Shown piece by piece: positions 16,388 to 26,461 of a DNA stretch of 64,000 bases (position 1 is its first letter; each line of letters starts with the position of its first letter). This DNA is from Novosphingobium kaempferiae (GTDB lineage: Bacteria; Pseudomonadota; Alphaproteobacteria; Sphingomonadales; Sphingomonadaceae): assembly GCF_021227995.1 (NCBI RefSeq), contig NZ_CP089301.1, positions 1,798,001-1,862,000 of the forward strand, given 5' to 3'. A model generated the notes under the pieces. It saw only the letters and a list, made by a program, of their open reading frames with translations. It ran no database searches and was not told the origin of the DNA. The position numbers and the translations under genes are program-made.

Positions 16388-17644
16388 ATGCTGAGCGCCG
16401 CCGACAACGCCCTGCTGACCGAGGTCTCGCCGGGCACGCCGATGAACGCGCTGATGCGCAACTACTGGATCCCGGTCCTGCGCTCCCAGCGGCTCGAAGC
16501 GGGCGGCGCGCCGGTCAAGGTGCGGCTGCTGGGCGAGGACTTCGTCGCCTACCGAAGCCCCGACGGCAGCGTCGGCCTCGTCGACGAGCGCTGCCCGCAC
16601 CGCTGCGCCTCGATGTCGATCGCCCGCAACGAGGAAGGCGGCCTGCGCTGCATCTTCCATGGCTGGAAGTACGCGCCTGACGGCGATCTGATCGAGGCGC
16701 CGACCGAACTCGAGGCGCACCGCAACGCATTGATGAAGCGCGTCAGGCTGGGCGCGTACAGCGCGCATGAGGCCGGGGGCATGATTTGGGTATTTCTCGG
16801 CCCGAAGGATCAGGCGCCGCCCTTTCCCGCGTTCGAATTCACCGGGCTTTCGCCCGAGCAACTGGACATCAAGATCGCGATCCTGCCGTTCAACTGGCTG
16901 CAGAACCTCGAATCCGTGCTGGACTCCGCGCACCTCGGCTACCTCCACCGCAGTTCGGTCGAACTGGCGATGACCGACAACGCCAAGAAGAACGCCGAGA
17001 ACTGGGGCACCGACACCGCGCCGAAGCTGGAGTTCGACGATACCGAGTTCGGCATCCGCGAGGCGGCGATCCGCAGCCGCGCCGACGGCTCCAGCGACGT
17101 GCGTTTGCGCGAAGTCGTCGCACCGTTCTACGCCTTCCTTGCCGGTAACGAAGGGCGCGAGCGCTCGCTGGTGATCGCGGTGCCGGTGGACGACGGCAAC
17201 AGCCTGCAGATCCATGTCACCTACAACCCCTACCGCCCCTTCGAGGACGGCGAGGTCGAGCGCATCTGGTTCTATACGCACCACGACAAGAACGACATCT
17301 CCGACCCCGCGCCGGGACCGCTGGGCTGGCCGCAGGATCGCGAGGCGATGAGGAACGGCCACTTCAGCGGCATCACCAACCGCCACGTCTTCTACGAGGA
17401 CTTCGCGGTGCTCCAGTCGATGGGCCCAGTGGTGGATCGCCGCTTCGAGCACCTGAGTTCCACCGACATGACGCTTGTGCGCTTCCGCAAGGGGATGCTG
17501 AAGGCGCTGGAGGACCATCGCGACGGGAAGGGTGCCTGGGGCCGCCCGGACGATGCGGCGATCTACGGCCGGATCAGGACCGAAATCTTCGACGTGCCCG
17601 CTGGCGGGGACTGGCGCGAGATGGTGCGGCCGACGGTGGCATGA
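16388..17644 (+). CDS. Rieske non-heme iron oxygenase, alpha subunit
   Basis: A 418-residue aromatic-ring or O-demethylase type oxygenase. Rieske ligands are C69/H71 (ERCPHRC) and C88/H91 (CIFHGW). The mononuclear iron site is NLESVLDSAHLGYLH with H182 and H187 (D-x2-H-x4-H). The size and the single-subunit look place it with phthalate, vanillate and phenoxybenzoate dioxygenase-type enzymes. No ferredoxin or reductase gene is beside it, so electrons must come from elsewhere. The start is fixed by a GGGAGG site 7-8 bases upstream; a longer open frame from 16130 is an upstream shadow. It overlaps the NmrA-like gene by 4 bp. Confidence 0.9.
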   Translation: MLSAADNALLTEVSPGTPMNALMRNYWIPVLRSQRLEAGGAPVKVRLLGEDFVAYRSPDGSVGLVDERCPHRCASMSIARNEEGGLRCIFHGWKYAPDGDLIEAPTELEAHRNALMKRVRLGAYSAHEAGGMIWVFLGPKDQAPPFPAFEFTGLSPEQLDIKIAILPFNWLQNLESVLDSAHLGYLHRSSVELAMTDNAKKNAENWGTDTAPKLEFDDTEFGIREAAIRSRADGSSDVRLREVVAPFYAFLAGNEGRERSLVIAVPVDDGNSLQIHVTYNPYRPFEDGEVERIWFYTHHDKNDISDPAPGPLGWPQDREAMRNGHFSGITNRHVFYEDFAVLQSMGPVVDRRFEHLSSTDMTLVRFRKGMLKALEDHRDGKGAWGRPDDAAIYGRIRTEIFDVPAGGDWREMVRPTVA

Positions 17645-18555
17645 GCACGCCGCGCACGATCCTCGTCACCTCGGCGATGGGGAATCAGGGGCGGCTGCTG
17701 ATCCCGAGGCTCGCGGAGGCGGGATGCCAGGTCCGCGCCTTCGACATCGCCGCCGATCCTGAGGCGCTGCGCAAGCTGGGAGCGGCCGAGGCGATACGCG
17801 GCGACCTGCTGGACGACGCTGCGCTGGGTCAGGCGATGGCGGGCGTGTCGGCGGTCTATCACCTCGGCCCCAATGCGCATCCGCGCGAGGACGACATCGG
17901 CCTTGCCACGATCCGGGCGGCGAAGCGCGCCGGGGTCCGGCATTTCGTGTTCGGCTCGGTGCTGCATCCCCAGATCGGTGCGCTGAGCCAGCACGCGATG
18001 AAACTGCGGGTCTCGGAGGCGCTGCTGGAATCCGGGCTGCGCTGGACCGTGCTCGCCCCTGCCCATTACATGCAGACGCTTCAGCATCGTGCCGCCTTCG
18101 CAGGCGACCCGTTCCGGCTGACGTGGAGCCTTGATCGCAGGCAGGCGCTGGTCGACCTCGCCGACGTGACCGAAGTCGCCGCCCGCGTCCTGATCGAAGG
18201 GCCGGATACGCACCATGCCGCGACTTACGAACTCTGTTCCGGCGATTGCCTGACCGCATGGCAGATCGCCGAAGGTCTGTCCGCGCTGTTGTCGCGCGAT
18301 GTCCCCGTCCTGCGCGTGATGCCGGAGCAGGTCATCGAATCCGTCATCGGCCCCGACCCGGACCCCGCGCGTTTCGCCGAGCGTGTGCGCCTCTTCGGCA
18401 AGGTGGCGGACTGGTACAGCGGGCATGACTTCGACGGTTCGGCCACCGTCCTGCGCGCCCTGCTCGGCCGGGAGCCGACGAGTTTGGCCCAGTTCCTCAA
18501 GCGCGACCTTGCGGTCTGGCGGGCGAATGTCGCCGCCGAGACCACCGACGCCTGA
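17641..18555 (+). CDS. NAD(P)-binding NmrA-like / atypical SDR protein
   Basis: A 304-residue atypical SDR. The N-terminal ILVTSAMGNQGRLL is the NmrA/HSCARG-type GxxGxxG variant. It has HLGPNAH and FVFGSVLHP in place of the classical catalytic Ser, and no clear YxxxK. Such proteins bind NAD(P) as redox sensors or as reductases and isomerases. It lies between the Rieske oxygenase and an FAD monooxygenase in one operon, so a reductase role on a ring-cleavage or quinone intermediate is possible. This is inference only. Confidence 0.8.
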   Translation: MSTPRTILVTSAMGNQGRLLIPRLAEAGCQVRAFDIAADPEALRKLGAAEAIRGDLLDDAALGQAMAGVSAVYHLGPNAHPREDDIGLATIRAAKRAGVRHFVFGSVLHPQIGALSQHAMKLRVSEALLESGLRWTVLAPAHYMQTLQHRAAFAGDPFRLTWSLDRRQALVDLADVTEVAARVLIEGPDTHHAATYELCSGDCLTAWQIAEGLSALLSRDVPVLRVMPEQVIESVIGPDPDPARFAERVRLFGKVADWYSGHDFDGSATVLRALLGREPTSLAQFLKRDLAVWRANVAAETTDA

Positions 18556-18572
18556 CATTCAACGGAGAGCAC

Positions 18573-19733
18573 ATGCAGCAGCGTGAGATCGCGATCATCG
18601 GCGCCGGTATCGGCGGCCTGACACTGGCGCTGGCCCTGCGGCAGCGCGGCTTCGCGCCCATCGTCTACGAGCGCGCGCCCGCGCTGGGCGAAGTGGGCGC
18701 AGGCCTGACGCTCTGGCCCAACGCGACGAAAGTGCTGGCCAGCCTCGGCCTCGCCGAAGAACTGGAGCGCATCGGCGAGGAGCCGATCCACCAGATGATC
18801 CGCAACGGCGAGACCGGTGAAGTGCTGCGCACCTTCGAGCGCAAGAGCATGATGCGCCCGACTTACGGCGCGCCGCTGCTCCAGATCCACCGCCGCGACC
18901 TGCACGACATGCTCGTCCGCGCGCTGGAGGCGCAGGCTCCCGGCAGCGTGAAGCTCAATTGCGAACTGATCGGCATCGAACCGGACGCGGCCCGCCCCAC
19001 TGCCCTGTTCGCCGATGGCGCGCGGGTCGAGGCAGATATCATCGTCGGCTGCGACGGCATCCGCTCGCGGGTCAGGACCGAACTGTTCGGGATGGAGAGC
19101 CCGCGCTTCACGCAGATCGTCGCATGGCGCGGCCTCGTGCCGATGGCCGACCTCGACGAAAGCTTCCGCGCCGAGCCGGTCGGCATCCATATCGGCGAGG
19201 GCTGCCATGTCGCGCATTACCCGGTGCGGCAGGGTTCTACGTTGAACTTCCTGGGCTTCGCGGTCGTGGACGGATGGGCGGAGGAAGGTTGGGTCATCCC
19301 CTCCTCGCTCGACGAGATGATGGACCGTTTCGGCCATTTCCACCCCTCCGTCACCACGGCGATGGCGGCGACGCCCGCCGGGGGCCTGTTCAAGTGGGGT
19401 CTGTTCGACCGCGACGTGCGCGAACAGTGGTCGGTGGGCGCAATAACGCTACTTGGCGACGCGGCGCATCCGATGCTGCCATTCCTCGGACAGGGCGCGG
19501 GGATGGTGATCGAGGACGCTATCGTGCTCGCCCGCCTTCTCGAAGCGCAGGACGACACCTTGGCCGCGCTCGCCCGCTACGAGGAACTACGCCGCCCGCG
19601 CACGGCTTACACGATGCTCAAGGGCCGCGCCCACGCGCACTACTACAACACCCGCGCCGAGGAGGCGGACGAGTCCACGCTGGCGATGGAAGTGGATCTC
19701 AACGAATACGACGCGGTGTCGATGGCGCTCTGA
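18573..19733 (+). CDS. FAD-dependent aromatic monooxygenase (salicylate hydroxylase-like)
   Basis: A 386-residue class A flavoprotein monooxygenase. It has the GAGIGGL dinucleotide motif at residues 8-14, the conserved VGCDGIRSRVR (DG motif), and GDAAHPMLPFLGQGA for the FAD ribityl contact. Its length and motifs match salicylate / 3-hydroxybenzoate 6-hydroxylase-like proteins, which use NAD(P)H and O2 to hydroxylate phenolic acids. It is the third gene after the Rieske oxygenase. It converges on the MFS gene with only 6 bp between the stops. Confidence 0.9.
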   Translation: MQQREIAIIGAGIGGLTLALALRQRGFAPIVYERAPALGEVGAGLTLWPNATKVLASLGLAEELERIGEEPIHQMIRNGETGEVLRTFERKSMMRPTYGAPLLQIHRRDLHDMLVRALEAQAPGSVKLNCELIGIEPDAARPTALFADGARVEADIIVGCDGIRSRVRTELFGMESPRFTQIVAWRGLVPMADLDESFRAEPVGIHIGEGCHVAHYPVRQGSTLNFLGFAVVDGWAEEGWVIPSSLDEMMDRFGHFHPSVTTAMAATPAGGLFKWGLFDRDVREQWSVGAITLLGDAAHPMLPFLGQGAGMVIEDAIVLARLLEAQDDTLAALARYEELRRPRTAYTMLKGRAHAHYYNTRAEEADESTLAMEVDLNEYDAVSMAL

Positions 19734-19739
19734 TGGCGG

Positions 19740-21023
19740 TCATGCCGGGCCGCTGCGGGCCGACCGGGTAGCGCAGGCGACCGAGAGCAGCAGTGCCGGA
19801 ACCGCCGTCACCGCGATCGCGGTCAGCAGGTACCCGCCGAGGAACAGGTCCGAAATCGCTCCGGCCACGACCGGCCCCACCGCGCAGAAGATCGAGACAA
19901 CGAAGCTCCACACCGCGAAACTGCGGGCGCGCAGGGCCTCGGGCGTCAGATCCTGCAGGATCGTGGGGACGAGGGCGTTGGCGATGCAGGTGAGGAATAG
20001 GAACAGCCCGACGAAGACCAGCGCCATGTCGATGTGCGTCGCCGTGACGAGCAGCACCACGCAGGGGACCGCCGCCAGCGCGCCGCCCCCCATTATCATC
20101 GGCCTTGCCGCCAGCCCGAAGCGGCGGCGCAGCATCTGGTCGAGGAACCCGGCGACCGGCAGCGAACCGAGGCTCGTCAGCAGGGTGACGATACCAAGCG
20201 CATGGCCGATCACCATGATGGGCGCGCCGTAGCGCCGCTCCAGCGCCAGCGCGATCAGCGGGTTGAGCGCCTGCACCGCGATCATCAGGCTGCCCGCCAC
20301 GCCCACGAACAGGCCCACCGCCCGCCAGCGCTCGCGCAGGAAGCCGATGAGCGAGATCGACACCGGATCGTCGGATGCCACCACGCCCCGGCGCGGGTCG
20401 GCGGTCAGCAGGCTTGCCAGCAGCAGCGGAATGCCCGCCACCGCCAGCAGCAGCATGCCCTTGCGCCACGGCTCCGCATCGAAGGCGAACATCGCTTCCC
20501 CGGCCTGGACGATGCCCTCGCCGAAGTAAAACCCCGCACTCGCCCCCATCGCCATCAGCGCGGCGAAGGACAGGTTGGCGGCGACGCGGTGACGTTCGGG
20601 CGCAAGGTCGGGGATCAGCGAGTAGACGATGGGGATCATCGCGAACTCGGTCACGCCCGAGGCCGCGCGGCCAATGAAGAACAGCGGGAAGTTGGGCGCC
20701 AGCGCAGAGAGCGCCATCAGCGCCACCCAGCCCGCGATCAGCCCGAACAGCACGCGCTTGCGCGATACCCGGTCCGCCAGTCGCGCGATGGGCACGGCAA
20801 TGGCGCTCGCCACCAGTACCCCCGCCAGCCCCTGCAGCGCGCCGATCGTGGCGTCGCCTACGGCGAAGCTCTTCTGGATGGCGGAGAGCAGGATCGACTG
20901 GAGGCCGCGATCGCTCATCTGCACGCCCGCCGTCACGCCCAGGAACGCCACGGTGAACAGCGCCCGCGCCGTCCAGTTGTCGCTCGTGGCCGTGGGAGCG
21001 CGCACGCCCTCGGCCGGTGCCAT
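19740..21023 (-). CDS. MFS transporter, spinster-type
   Basis: A 427-residue carrier with about 12 transmembrane segments and the loop motif LADRVSRKRVLFG. The N-terminal VQMSDRGLQSILLSAIQKSFAVGD is typical of the spinster-like MFS proteins common in sphingomonads. It is divergent from the TonB receptor at 21328; the 304-bp space between them holds a HutC-like operator. It may therefore import histidine, urocanate or peptides, or be unrelated and serve the aromatic cluster on its other side. Confidence 0.85.
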   Translation of the reverse strand: MAPAEGVRAPTATSDNWTARALFTVAFLGVTAGVQMSDRGLQSILLSAIQKSFAVGDATIGALQGLAGVLVASAIAVPIARLADRVSRKRVLFGLIAGWVALMALSALAPNFPLFFIGRAASGVTEFAMIPIVYSLIPDLAPERHRVAANLSFAALMAMGASAGFYFGEGIVQAGEAMFAFDAEPWRKGMLLLAVAGIPLLLASLLTADPRRGVVASDDPVSISLIGFLRERWRAVGLFVGVAGSLMIAVQALNPLIALALERRYGAPIMVIGHALGIVTLLTSLGSLPVAGFLDQMLRRRFGLAARPMIMGGGALAAVPCVVLLVTATHIDMALVFVGLFLFLTCIANALVPTILQDLTPEALRARSFAVWSFVVSIFCAVGPVVAGAISDLFLGGYLLTAIAVTAVPALLLSVACATRSARSGPA

Positions 21024-21327
21024 GATCGCGATGGTCGTAACTCCGGAGTGAACTCTGCCGCAGTTGAGCGCTTCTGCAACGCATTTGCAAGAACATCCAC
21101 TGGCCGATTCGCGAGATCGTTTTCATCTCCCCTTGACCGGACGGGACATTCGCGCCATGCGCGCCTGCTCAAAAAATAAGCAACCCAAATTGCAGATCGC
21201 CCATTATTTGAGCAATAATATTTCTTGTATATACATTATCGACGCGCCATCATGCGAGTCGCCAACAGCGGTGGAGCGACCGGCCGAAAGAAGCCGCCTT
21301 CGCCATCATGAGGGAAAACGAAACTCG
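21024..21327. other. Divergent promoter region, MFS / TonB receptor
   Basis: 304 bp with no gene. About 21176-21240 is distinctly AT-rich, includes TTATTTGAGCAATAATATTTC and is followed by the TTGTATATACATTA palindrome. It probably carries both promoters. Confidence 0.6.
21225..21238. promoter_or_regulatory. Putative HutC operator upstream of TonB receptor
   Basis: TTGTATATACATTA. It differs by one base from the TTGTCTATACATTA in the hutF-hutI intergenic region. Both fit the TTGTnnnnACAA-like palindromes recognised by HutC/UTRA GntR proteins. Confidence 0.5.
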
Positions 21328-23637
21328 ATGAGCATCCAAGGAAAGTTCCGTCGCACCGCGCTCAACTGCGGGGTCGCATCCATCGTTCTCACGCTCGCCG
21401 CCGCTCTCCCGGCAGCCGCAAATGCCCAGAATGCCGCTTCGGACAATGCACTGAACGGCACCGAGAGCGCACAGAGCGGCACCGACATCGTCGTGACGGC
21501 GCTTCGCCGCGACACGACGGTACAGACGACGCCCATGGCGATCACCGCCCTCACCGGCGAGACGCTGACCAACGCGGGCGTGACAAACATCGCCGACTAC
21601 GCGAAGTTCGTCCCCTCGCTGCGCATCCAGGACAACGGCCCCGGCCAGCGCCGCGTCTCGCTTCGCGGCGTACAGGCATCGGGCGAGGCGACCGTGGGCG
21701 TCTACTATGACGACACCCCCGTCACCGGCTCGGTCGGCGTGTCGAGCGACGCGGCGGGACGCACCGCCGACTTCACCCTGTTCGACGTCAACCGCATCGA
21801 AGTGCTGCGCGGGCCGCAGGGCACGCTCTACGGCGCCAGCTCGATGGGCGGCGCGATCCGCGTGATCTTCAACAAGCCGACCGACGAGTACGAAGGCACC
21901 GTCGAGGGTCAGGCGATGACCACGAAGGGCGGCGGCTTCGGCTACTTCGTCAACGGCATGGTCAACGTGCCGCTGGTGAAGGACGTGCTGGCCGCGCGCG
22001 CGGTGCTCTACCGCCGCGACAGCGACGGCTACATCGACAACACGTTCCTCAATCGCAAGAACGTGAACGACTACACCGCGACCGGCGGGCGCCTGATGCT
22101 GCGCTTCACGCCGACCTCGAACTTCACGGTCGACGCCACCGCCGCGTTCGAGAACACCGATGCCGTCTCCGCCACCTGGAACCCCTCGGTGGGTGACTAC
22201 AAGTCGGCCGCGCAGGTCAACCTGCCCTATACCGACAAGTCGCAGCTCTACAGCCTGACCGCGAACTGGGACGTGGGCTTCGCCAACCTGACCTCGATCA
22301 CCAGCTACCAGCACCGCAAGTCCGCCTATGCGGCAGATGACAGCTACTACATCGGCACCTACCGCACGGCGGCGCGCTGCGCGTCCTACGTCAACGCGGG
22401 CGGCGCCTGTTCGTCCGACCAGCTTTCGACGTACTACAGCTACATCGACAGCCTGAGCCCGGCGGCGATCTACTATCCCGGATCGACCAAGGACTTCACG
22501 CAGGAACTGCGCCTCAGCTCCACAGGCGACAACGTGTTCGACTGGACGGTCGGCGCGTTCTTCCAGAACCGCAAGAACGACGTGACCTCCTCCGACGCGC
22601 GCGCCGACGACGCGACCGGCGAGATCATCTTCCCGGTTCAGCTGTTCTATCGCCGCGAGATCTTCGACAAGCTCAAGCAGGTCGCGGTCTTCGGCGAGGG
22701 CACCTACCACGTCACCCCGTCGATCAGCCTGACCGCCGGCATCCGCTACTTCGACTACGACAAGACCGTATCGGGCTTCACCGACATCGCGTGGACCCTG
22801 ATCGGCGCGCCGACCCGCCCGCTCAACACGGTGGACTCGTCGGAGAACGGCACCCTGCTCAAGTTCAACGCATCGTGGCAGGCCAACCCCGACATGCTGT
22901 TCTACGCGACGGCATCGCAGGGCTTCCGCCCCGGCGGCGCGAACCAGGTCATCGGCCTTGCCGCTGACCTCACGCCGTACCAGTCGGACAAGCTGTGGAA
23001 CTACGAAGTCGGCAGCAAGCTGAACCTGCTGGGCCGCGCGCTGACGCTGAACCTTGCCGCGTTCCAGATCGACTGGGACAACATGCAGGTGAGCGGGCGC
23101 ACCACCAACGGCGCGTTCTCGTTCCTGTCGAATGCGGGCGCCGCGCGCATCCGCGGGCTTGAGGCCGAGGCGTTCATCCGTCCGGTGCAGGGCCTGCAGT
23201 TCAACGTCGCGGGCAACTACCTCGATGCCAAGCTGACGCAGGACCAGATCAGCGACGCCGTCGTCGCCGCCGGTCGCTCCGGCGACCGCATCCCCTACAT
23301 CCCGCACTTCACCGGATCCGTGGGCGCGGAATACCGCACTCCCGTCAGCGACAGCGTGGAGTTCTTCGCCCGCGCCGACGTCAACTATGTCGGCTCGTCC
23401 TACTCGGAGTTCCGCCCGACCAACGTCTACCGCGTGAAGATGGACGACTATGCGCTGGCCAACCTGCGCGTAGGCTTCGAACTGCCGGAAAGCGACACGG
23501 GCGTGTATCTGTTCGTCAACAACGTGTTCGATGCGGTCGCGATCAACCGCGCGTCGATGTCGTCCACGCCGAACAGCTACGCCGCAACCTCGGCCGCGCC
23601 GCGCACCATCGGCGTGAACCTGCGCCGCAGCTTCTGA
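21328..23637 (+). CDS. TonB-dependent receptor
   Basis: A 769-residue outer-membrane receptor. A signal peptide ends near AANAQ (about residue 32). It is followed by the TDIVVTALRR motif, a plug domain (LRGVQASGEATVGVYYDD, RIEVLRGPQGTLYG) and a 22-strand barrel ending in aromatic Phe (NLRRSF). There is no N-terminal STN signalling domain. It lies 210 bp before a secreted M14 peptidase in the same direction, which suggests peptide scavenging. A HutC-like palindrome about 90-100 bp before the start links it to the histidine genes. Confidence 0.92.
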   Translation: MSIQGKFRRTALNCGVASIVLTLAAALPAAANAQNAASDNALNGTESAQSGTDIVVTALRRDTTVQTTPMAITALTGETLTNAGVTNIADYAKFVPSLRIQDNGPGQRRVSLRGVQASGEATVGVYYDDTPVTGSVGVSSDAAGRTADFTLFDVNRIEVLRGPQGTLYGASSMGGAIRVIFNKPTDEYEGTVEGQAMTTKGGGFGYFVNGMVNVPLVKDVLAARAVLYRRDSDGYIDNTFLNRKNVNDYTATGGRLMLRFTPTSNFTVDATAAFENTDAVSATWNPSVGDYKSAAQVNLPYTDKSQLYSLTANWDVGFANLTSITSYQHRKSAYAADDSYYIGTYRTAARCASYVNAGGACSSDQLSTYYSYIDSLSPAAIYYPGSTKDFTQELRLSSTGDNVFDWTVGAFFQNRKNDVTSSDARADDATGEIIFPVQLFYRREIFDKLKQVAVFGEGTYHVTPSISLTAGIRYFDYDKTVSGFTDIAWTLIGAPTRPLNTVDSSENGTLLKFNASWQANPDMLFYATASQGFRPGGANQVIGLAADLTPYQSDKLWNYEVGSKLNLLGRALTLNLAAFQIDWDNMQVSGRTTNGAFSFLSNAGAARIRGLEAEAFIRPVQGLQFNVAGNYLDAKLTQDQISDAVVAAGRSGDRIPYIPHFTGSVGAEYRTPVSDSVEFFARADVNYVGSSYSEFRPTNVYRVKMDDYALANLRVGFELPESDTGVYLFVNNVFDAVAINRASMSSTPNSYAATSAAPRTIGVNLRRSF

Positions 23638-23650
23638 CCTTGTACCCACG

Positions 23651-23738
23651 CTTCGTCATTGCGAGTGCAGCGTGGCAATCCGGGGCAGTTCCTGCCGCTC
23701 CGGATTGCCGCGGCCCTTCGGGCCTCGCAATGACGAAG
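23651..23738. repeat. Palindromic repeat (CTTCGTCATTGCGAG type)
   Basis: Inverted arms CTTCGTCATTGCGAG and CTCGCAATGACGAAG flank related inner sequence (GGCAATCCGG / CCGGATTGCC). A single additional arm occurs 26 bp later. It may act as a transcript end after the TonB receptor. Confidence 0.75.
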
Positions 23739-23763
23739 ATGGGGACGATCCCCTCCCCTCTCT

Positions 23764-23793
23764 CGTCATTGCGAGCGTAGCGAAGCAATCCAG
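23764..23793. repeat. Single arm of the CGTCATTGCGAG repeat family
   Basis: CGTCATTGCGAGCGTAGCGAAGCAATCC, a solitary arm of the family that occurs as a full palindrome at 34593-34666. It lies 55 bp before the M14 peptidase start. Confidence 0.7.
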
Positions 23794-23847
23794 CGCCATG
23801 CCACGCCGCCATCCGGTTTCCACCTGCCCCCACGGAGTTCCAGCGAC

Positions 23848-26451
23848 ATGAAAACGCAGAAGTCGGCGCGTCTCGCGCGCGTCCTGATGGCAGCCTCGGC
23901 GCTGGGGCTCTGTGCCCCCGCGCTCGCCCAGAATGCAGCGGCCCAGAATGTCCCCGACACGAAGGCCGTGCTCGGCCACGAGGTCGGCGAGGACTACTAT
24001 CTCGCCAATTATGAGGACTCGGTCCGCTACTTTCAGGCGCTCGCCAAGGCTTCGGACAGGATCAAGCTGTTCGAAAGCGGCAAGACCACCCACGGCAAGA
24101 CCTACGTCTACGCGGTGATCTCTTCCCCCGAGAACATCGCCAACTTCGACAAGTACAAGGCGATCTCCAAGCGCCTCGGCGATGCACGCGGGCTGACCGA
24201 CGCGGAGGCGAAGAAGCTGGCCGCCGAAAGCCCGATCATCGTCCACATCGACGGCGGCATGCACGCGAGCGAAGTGTCCGACCACCAGCTGCCGCTGGCG
24301 CTGGCGCACAAGCTGCTCTCGGCGAAGAACGACGCCGAAGTGGACGGCATCCTCAAGAACGTCATCCTCGTCCTGTGGCCCACGCTGAACCCGGACGGGC
24401 AGGACATGGTGGTCGACTGGTATCGCAAGCAGCGCGGGACCAAGTGGGAAACCAGCCGGACGCCGTGGCTCTATCAGGAGTACGTCGGGCACGACAACAA
24501 CCGCGACGGCTACATGCTCAACATGAAGGAGAGCCAGGTCGTCAACGCGACGGAGCAGGAATACGCGCCGGTGATCTGGTACAGCCAGCACCAGGTCGCG
24601 CCTTTCCCCGCGCGCATCTGGGTGCCGCCCTTCGCCGATCCGGTCTCGTCCAACATCAACCCGCTGATGCGCATCTGGACGAACGCCATCGGCACCAACA
24701 TCATGACCCGCATGGAGACCGAGGGTAAGCCCGGCGCCATCGCGCAGGCCCGGTTCGACAACTGGTTCCCCGGCTTCCTCGACTACATCCACGTCTTCCG
24801 CAACACGATCTCGTTCTTCACCGAGACCGCGCACGACAGCGCGACGCCCAAGACCTGGAAGGTGGAGGACTTCCCCAAGTCGCAGCAGGATCTGAAGGCG
24901 CAGATCATGTACCCGCACCCGTGGAAGGGCGGCGAGTGGCACCTGAAAAACTCGGTCGACTACATGCTGACCGCGTCGATGTCGGTGCTGGAAACCGCGC
25001 AGAAGTACCGCGAGACGCTGCTGTTCAACCGCTATCAGGCGGGCCGCGACACCATCGCCGCCGCCAAGGACGGTCCTTCGGCCTACGTGATCCCCGCCGA
25101 TCAGGTGGACGTGCCCGAAGCCGCCTCGCTGGCGCAACTGATGATCTCCCACGGGCTCGACGTGATGAAGACCTCCGCCCCCACCGCGATCGGCGGCACG
25201 ACTTACGCGGCGGGCAGCTGGGTCATCCCGATGGACCAGCCCTTCGCCGGTCTGGCGCGCGAGCTGTTCGACGCACAGAAGTACCCCGACGCGATCCTCG
25301 GCGGAGACGGCAACCCGGCGGACCTGCCCTACGACGTCACCGGCTGGACCCTGCCGATGCAGATGGGCGTGAAGGTGGACAAGATCGCGCAGCCGCTCGA
25401 CGCCGCCGCGCGCGCCTCGCTCACCAAGGTGCCCGCCGCCGCGGCGCCTGCGGGCGGCGTGACCGGCACCGGATCGACCTTCCTCGTCGATCGCCGCGTC
25501 AACAATTCCTACCGCGTACTCAACGCCGCGCTGGCGGCGGGCGGCAAGGCGAGCTGGAGCGAGGGCCAGATCGCCCTCACCGGCCTCTCGCCCGACGCCA
25601 TGGGCAAGATCGCCGCGCAGTACGGCGTGAGCGCCTCCGCCGCCGCCGGTGCGCCTGCCGGGGAGGCCGTGCGCAAGGGCCGCGTCGCGCTCTACCGTCC
25701 GTGGGGCTCGAACATCGACGAGGGCTGGACCCGCTGGCTGCTGGAACAGTACCAGTTCGCGCCCAAGAGCCTCTACAATGCCGACGTGAAGGCGGGCCTT
25801 GCGGGCAAGTACGACACGATCATCCTTCCCGACATGTCCGCCCCCGGCAAGTCGCGCCCGGGCGACACCGCTCCGGCGGCGGACTTCGAGTCCAAGTACA
25901 AGGGCCCGCTCGCCTCGCTGATGGACGGGTTCAGCCCGAACCAGATGCCCGCCCCTTACGCGGGCGGCATCGGCGAGGACGGCGCGAACAAGCTGAAGGA
26001 CTTCGTGAAGAACGGCGGCACGCTGGTGGCGCTGAACAATGCGTCGGACGCGGTGATCGACCTGTTCGACCTGCCCGTCACCAACATCCTGAAGGACGCC
26101 AAGGCCGACTTCTTCTTCTGCTCGGGCGCGCTGCTGCAGGTGAACCTGACGCCGGGGACCAAGGTGGCGGCAGGCATGCCGCTCGACCCCATCGTGATGT
26201 TCGAGCGCGGTCCCGCCTTCGAGACCAAGCCCGGCTTCAAGGGCGAGGTGCTCGCCTCCTACGCCCCCACCGGCAACCCGCTGCGTAGCGGCGTCCTGCT
26301 CCACCCGGAGGCGATCCAGGGCAAGGCGGCCGCCGTCGTGGTCGAGTACGGCAAGGGCAAGGTCTACCTCTACGGCTTCCGCCCGCAATGGCGCGCCCAG
26401 TCGCACGGGGCCTACAAGCTGCTGTTCAACACGCTTTACGCGGGCAAGTGA
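23848..26451 (+). CDS. Secreted M14 family zinc metallopeptidase
   Basis: An 867-residue exported peptidase. A signal peptide (MKTQKSARLARVLM...APALAQ) is cleaved near residue 28. The M14 carboxypeptidase-type zinc site is HASE (H139, E142) with H248 in WYSQHQVAPF. Glu326 in FFTETAHDS is a candidate catalytic Glu. The C-terminal 400 residues include a glutamine-amidotransferase-like or beta-sandwich region typical of these large sphingomonad M14 proteins. It probably trims peptides in the periplasm or at the surface for the TonB receptor upstream. An intrinsic terminator follows directly. Confidence 0.9.
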   Translation: MKTQKSARLARVLMAASALGLCAPALAQNAAAQNVPDTKAVLGHEVGEDYYLANYEDSVRYFQALAKASDRIKLFESGKTTHGKTYVYAVISSPENIANFDKYKAISKRLGDARGLTDAEAKKLAAESPIIVHIDGGMHASEVSDHQLPLALAHKLLSAKNDAEVDGILKNVILVLWPTLNPDGQDMVVDWYRKQRGTKWETSRTPWLYQEYVGHDNNRDGYMLNMKESQVVNATEQEYAPVIWYSQHQVAPFPARIWVPPFADPVSSNINPLMRIWTNAIGTNIMTRMETEGKPGAIAQARFDNWFPGFLDYIHVFRNTISFFTETAHDSATPKTWKVEDFPKSQQDLKAQIMYPHPWKGGEWHLKNSVDYMLTASMSVLETAQKYRETLLFNRYQAGRDTIAAAKDGPSAYVIPADQVDVPEAASLAQLMISHGLDVMKTSAPTAIGGTTYAAGSWVIPMDQPFAGLARELFDAQKYPDAILGGDGNPADLPYDVTGWTLPMQMGVKVDKIAQPLDAAARASLTKVPAAAAPAGGVTGTGSTFLVDRRVNNSYRVLNAALAAGGKASWSEGQIALTGLSPDAMGKIAAQYGVSASAAAGAPAGEAVRKGRVALYRPWGSNIDEGWTRWLLEQYQFAPKSLYNADVKAGLAGKYDTIILPDMSAPGKSRPGDTAPAADFESKYKGPLASLMDGFSPNQMPAPYAGGIGEDGANKLKDFVKNGGTLVALNNASDAVIDLFDLPVTNILKDAKADFFFCSGALLQVNLTPGTKVAAGMPLDPIVMFERGPAFETKPGFKGEVLASYAPTGNPLRSGVLLHPEAIQGKAAAVVVEYGKGKVYLYGFRPQWRAQSHGAYKLLFNTLYAGK

Positions 26452-26461
26452 TCCCCCCTGA

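Noticed and set aside
1..19733. Region 1 as a polyketide or other biosynthetic cluster
   Set aside because: No synthase, ligase or carrier protein is present. CoA-transferase, lyase, Rieske and FAD oxygenases with import carriers fit catabolism better.
21250..23649. 799-codon open frame antisense to the 21328 TonB receptor
   Set aside because: Same reason: the receptor strand has a complete signal, plug and barrel, and this frame has no recognisable domain.
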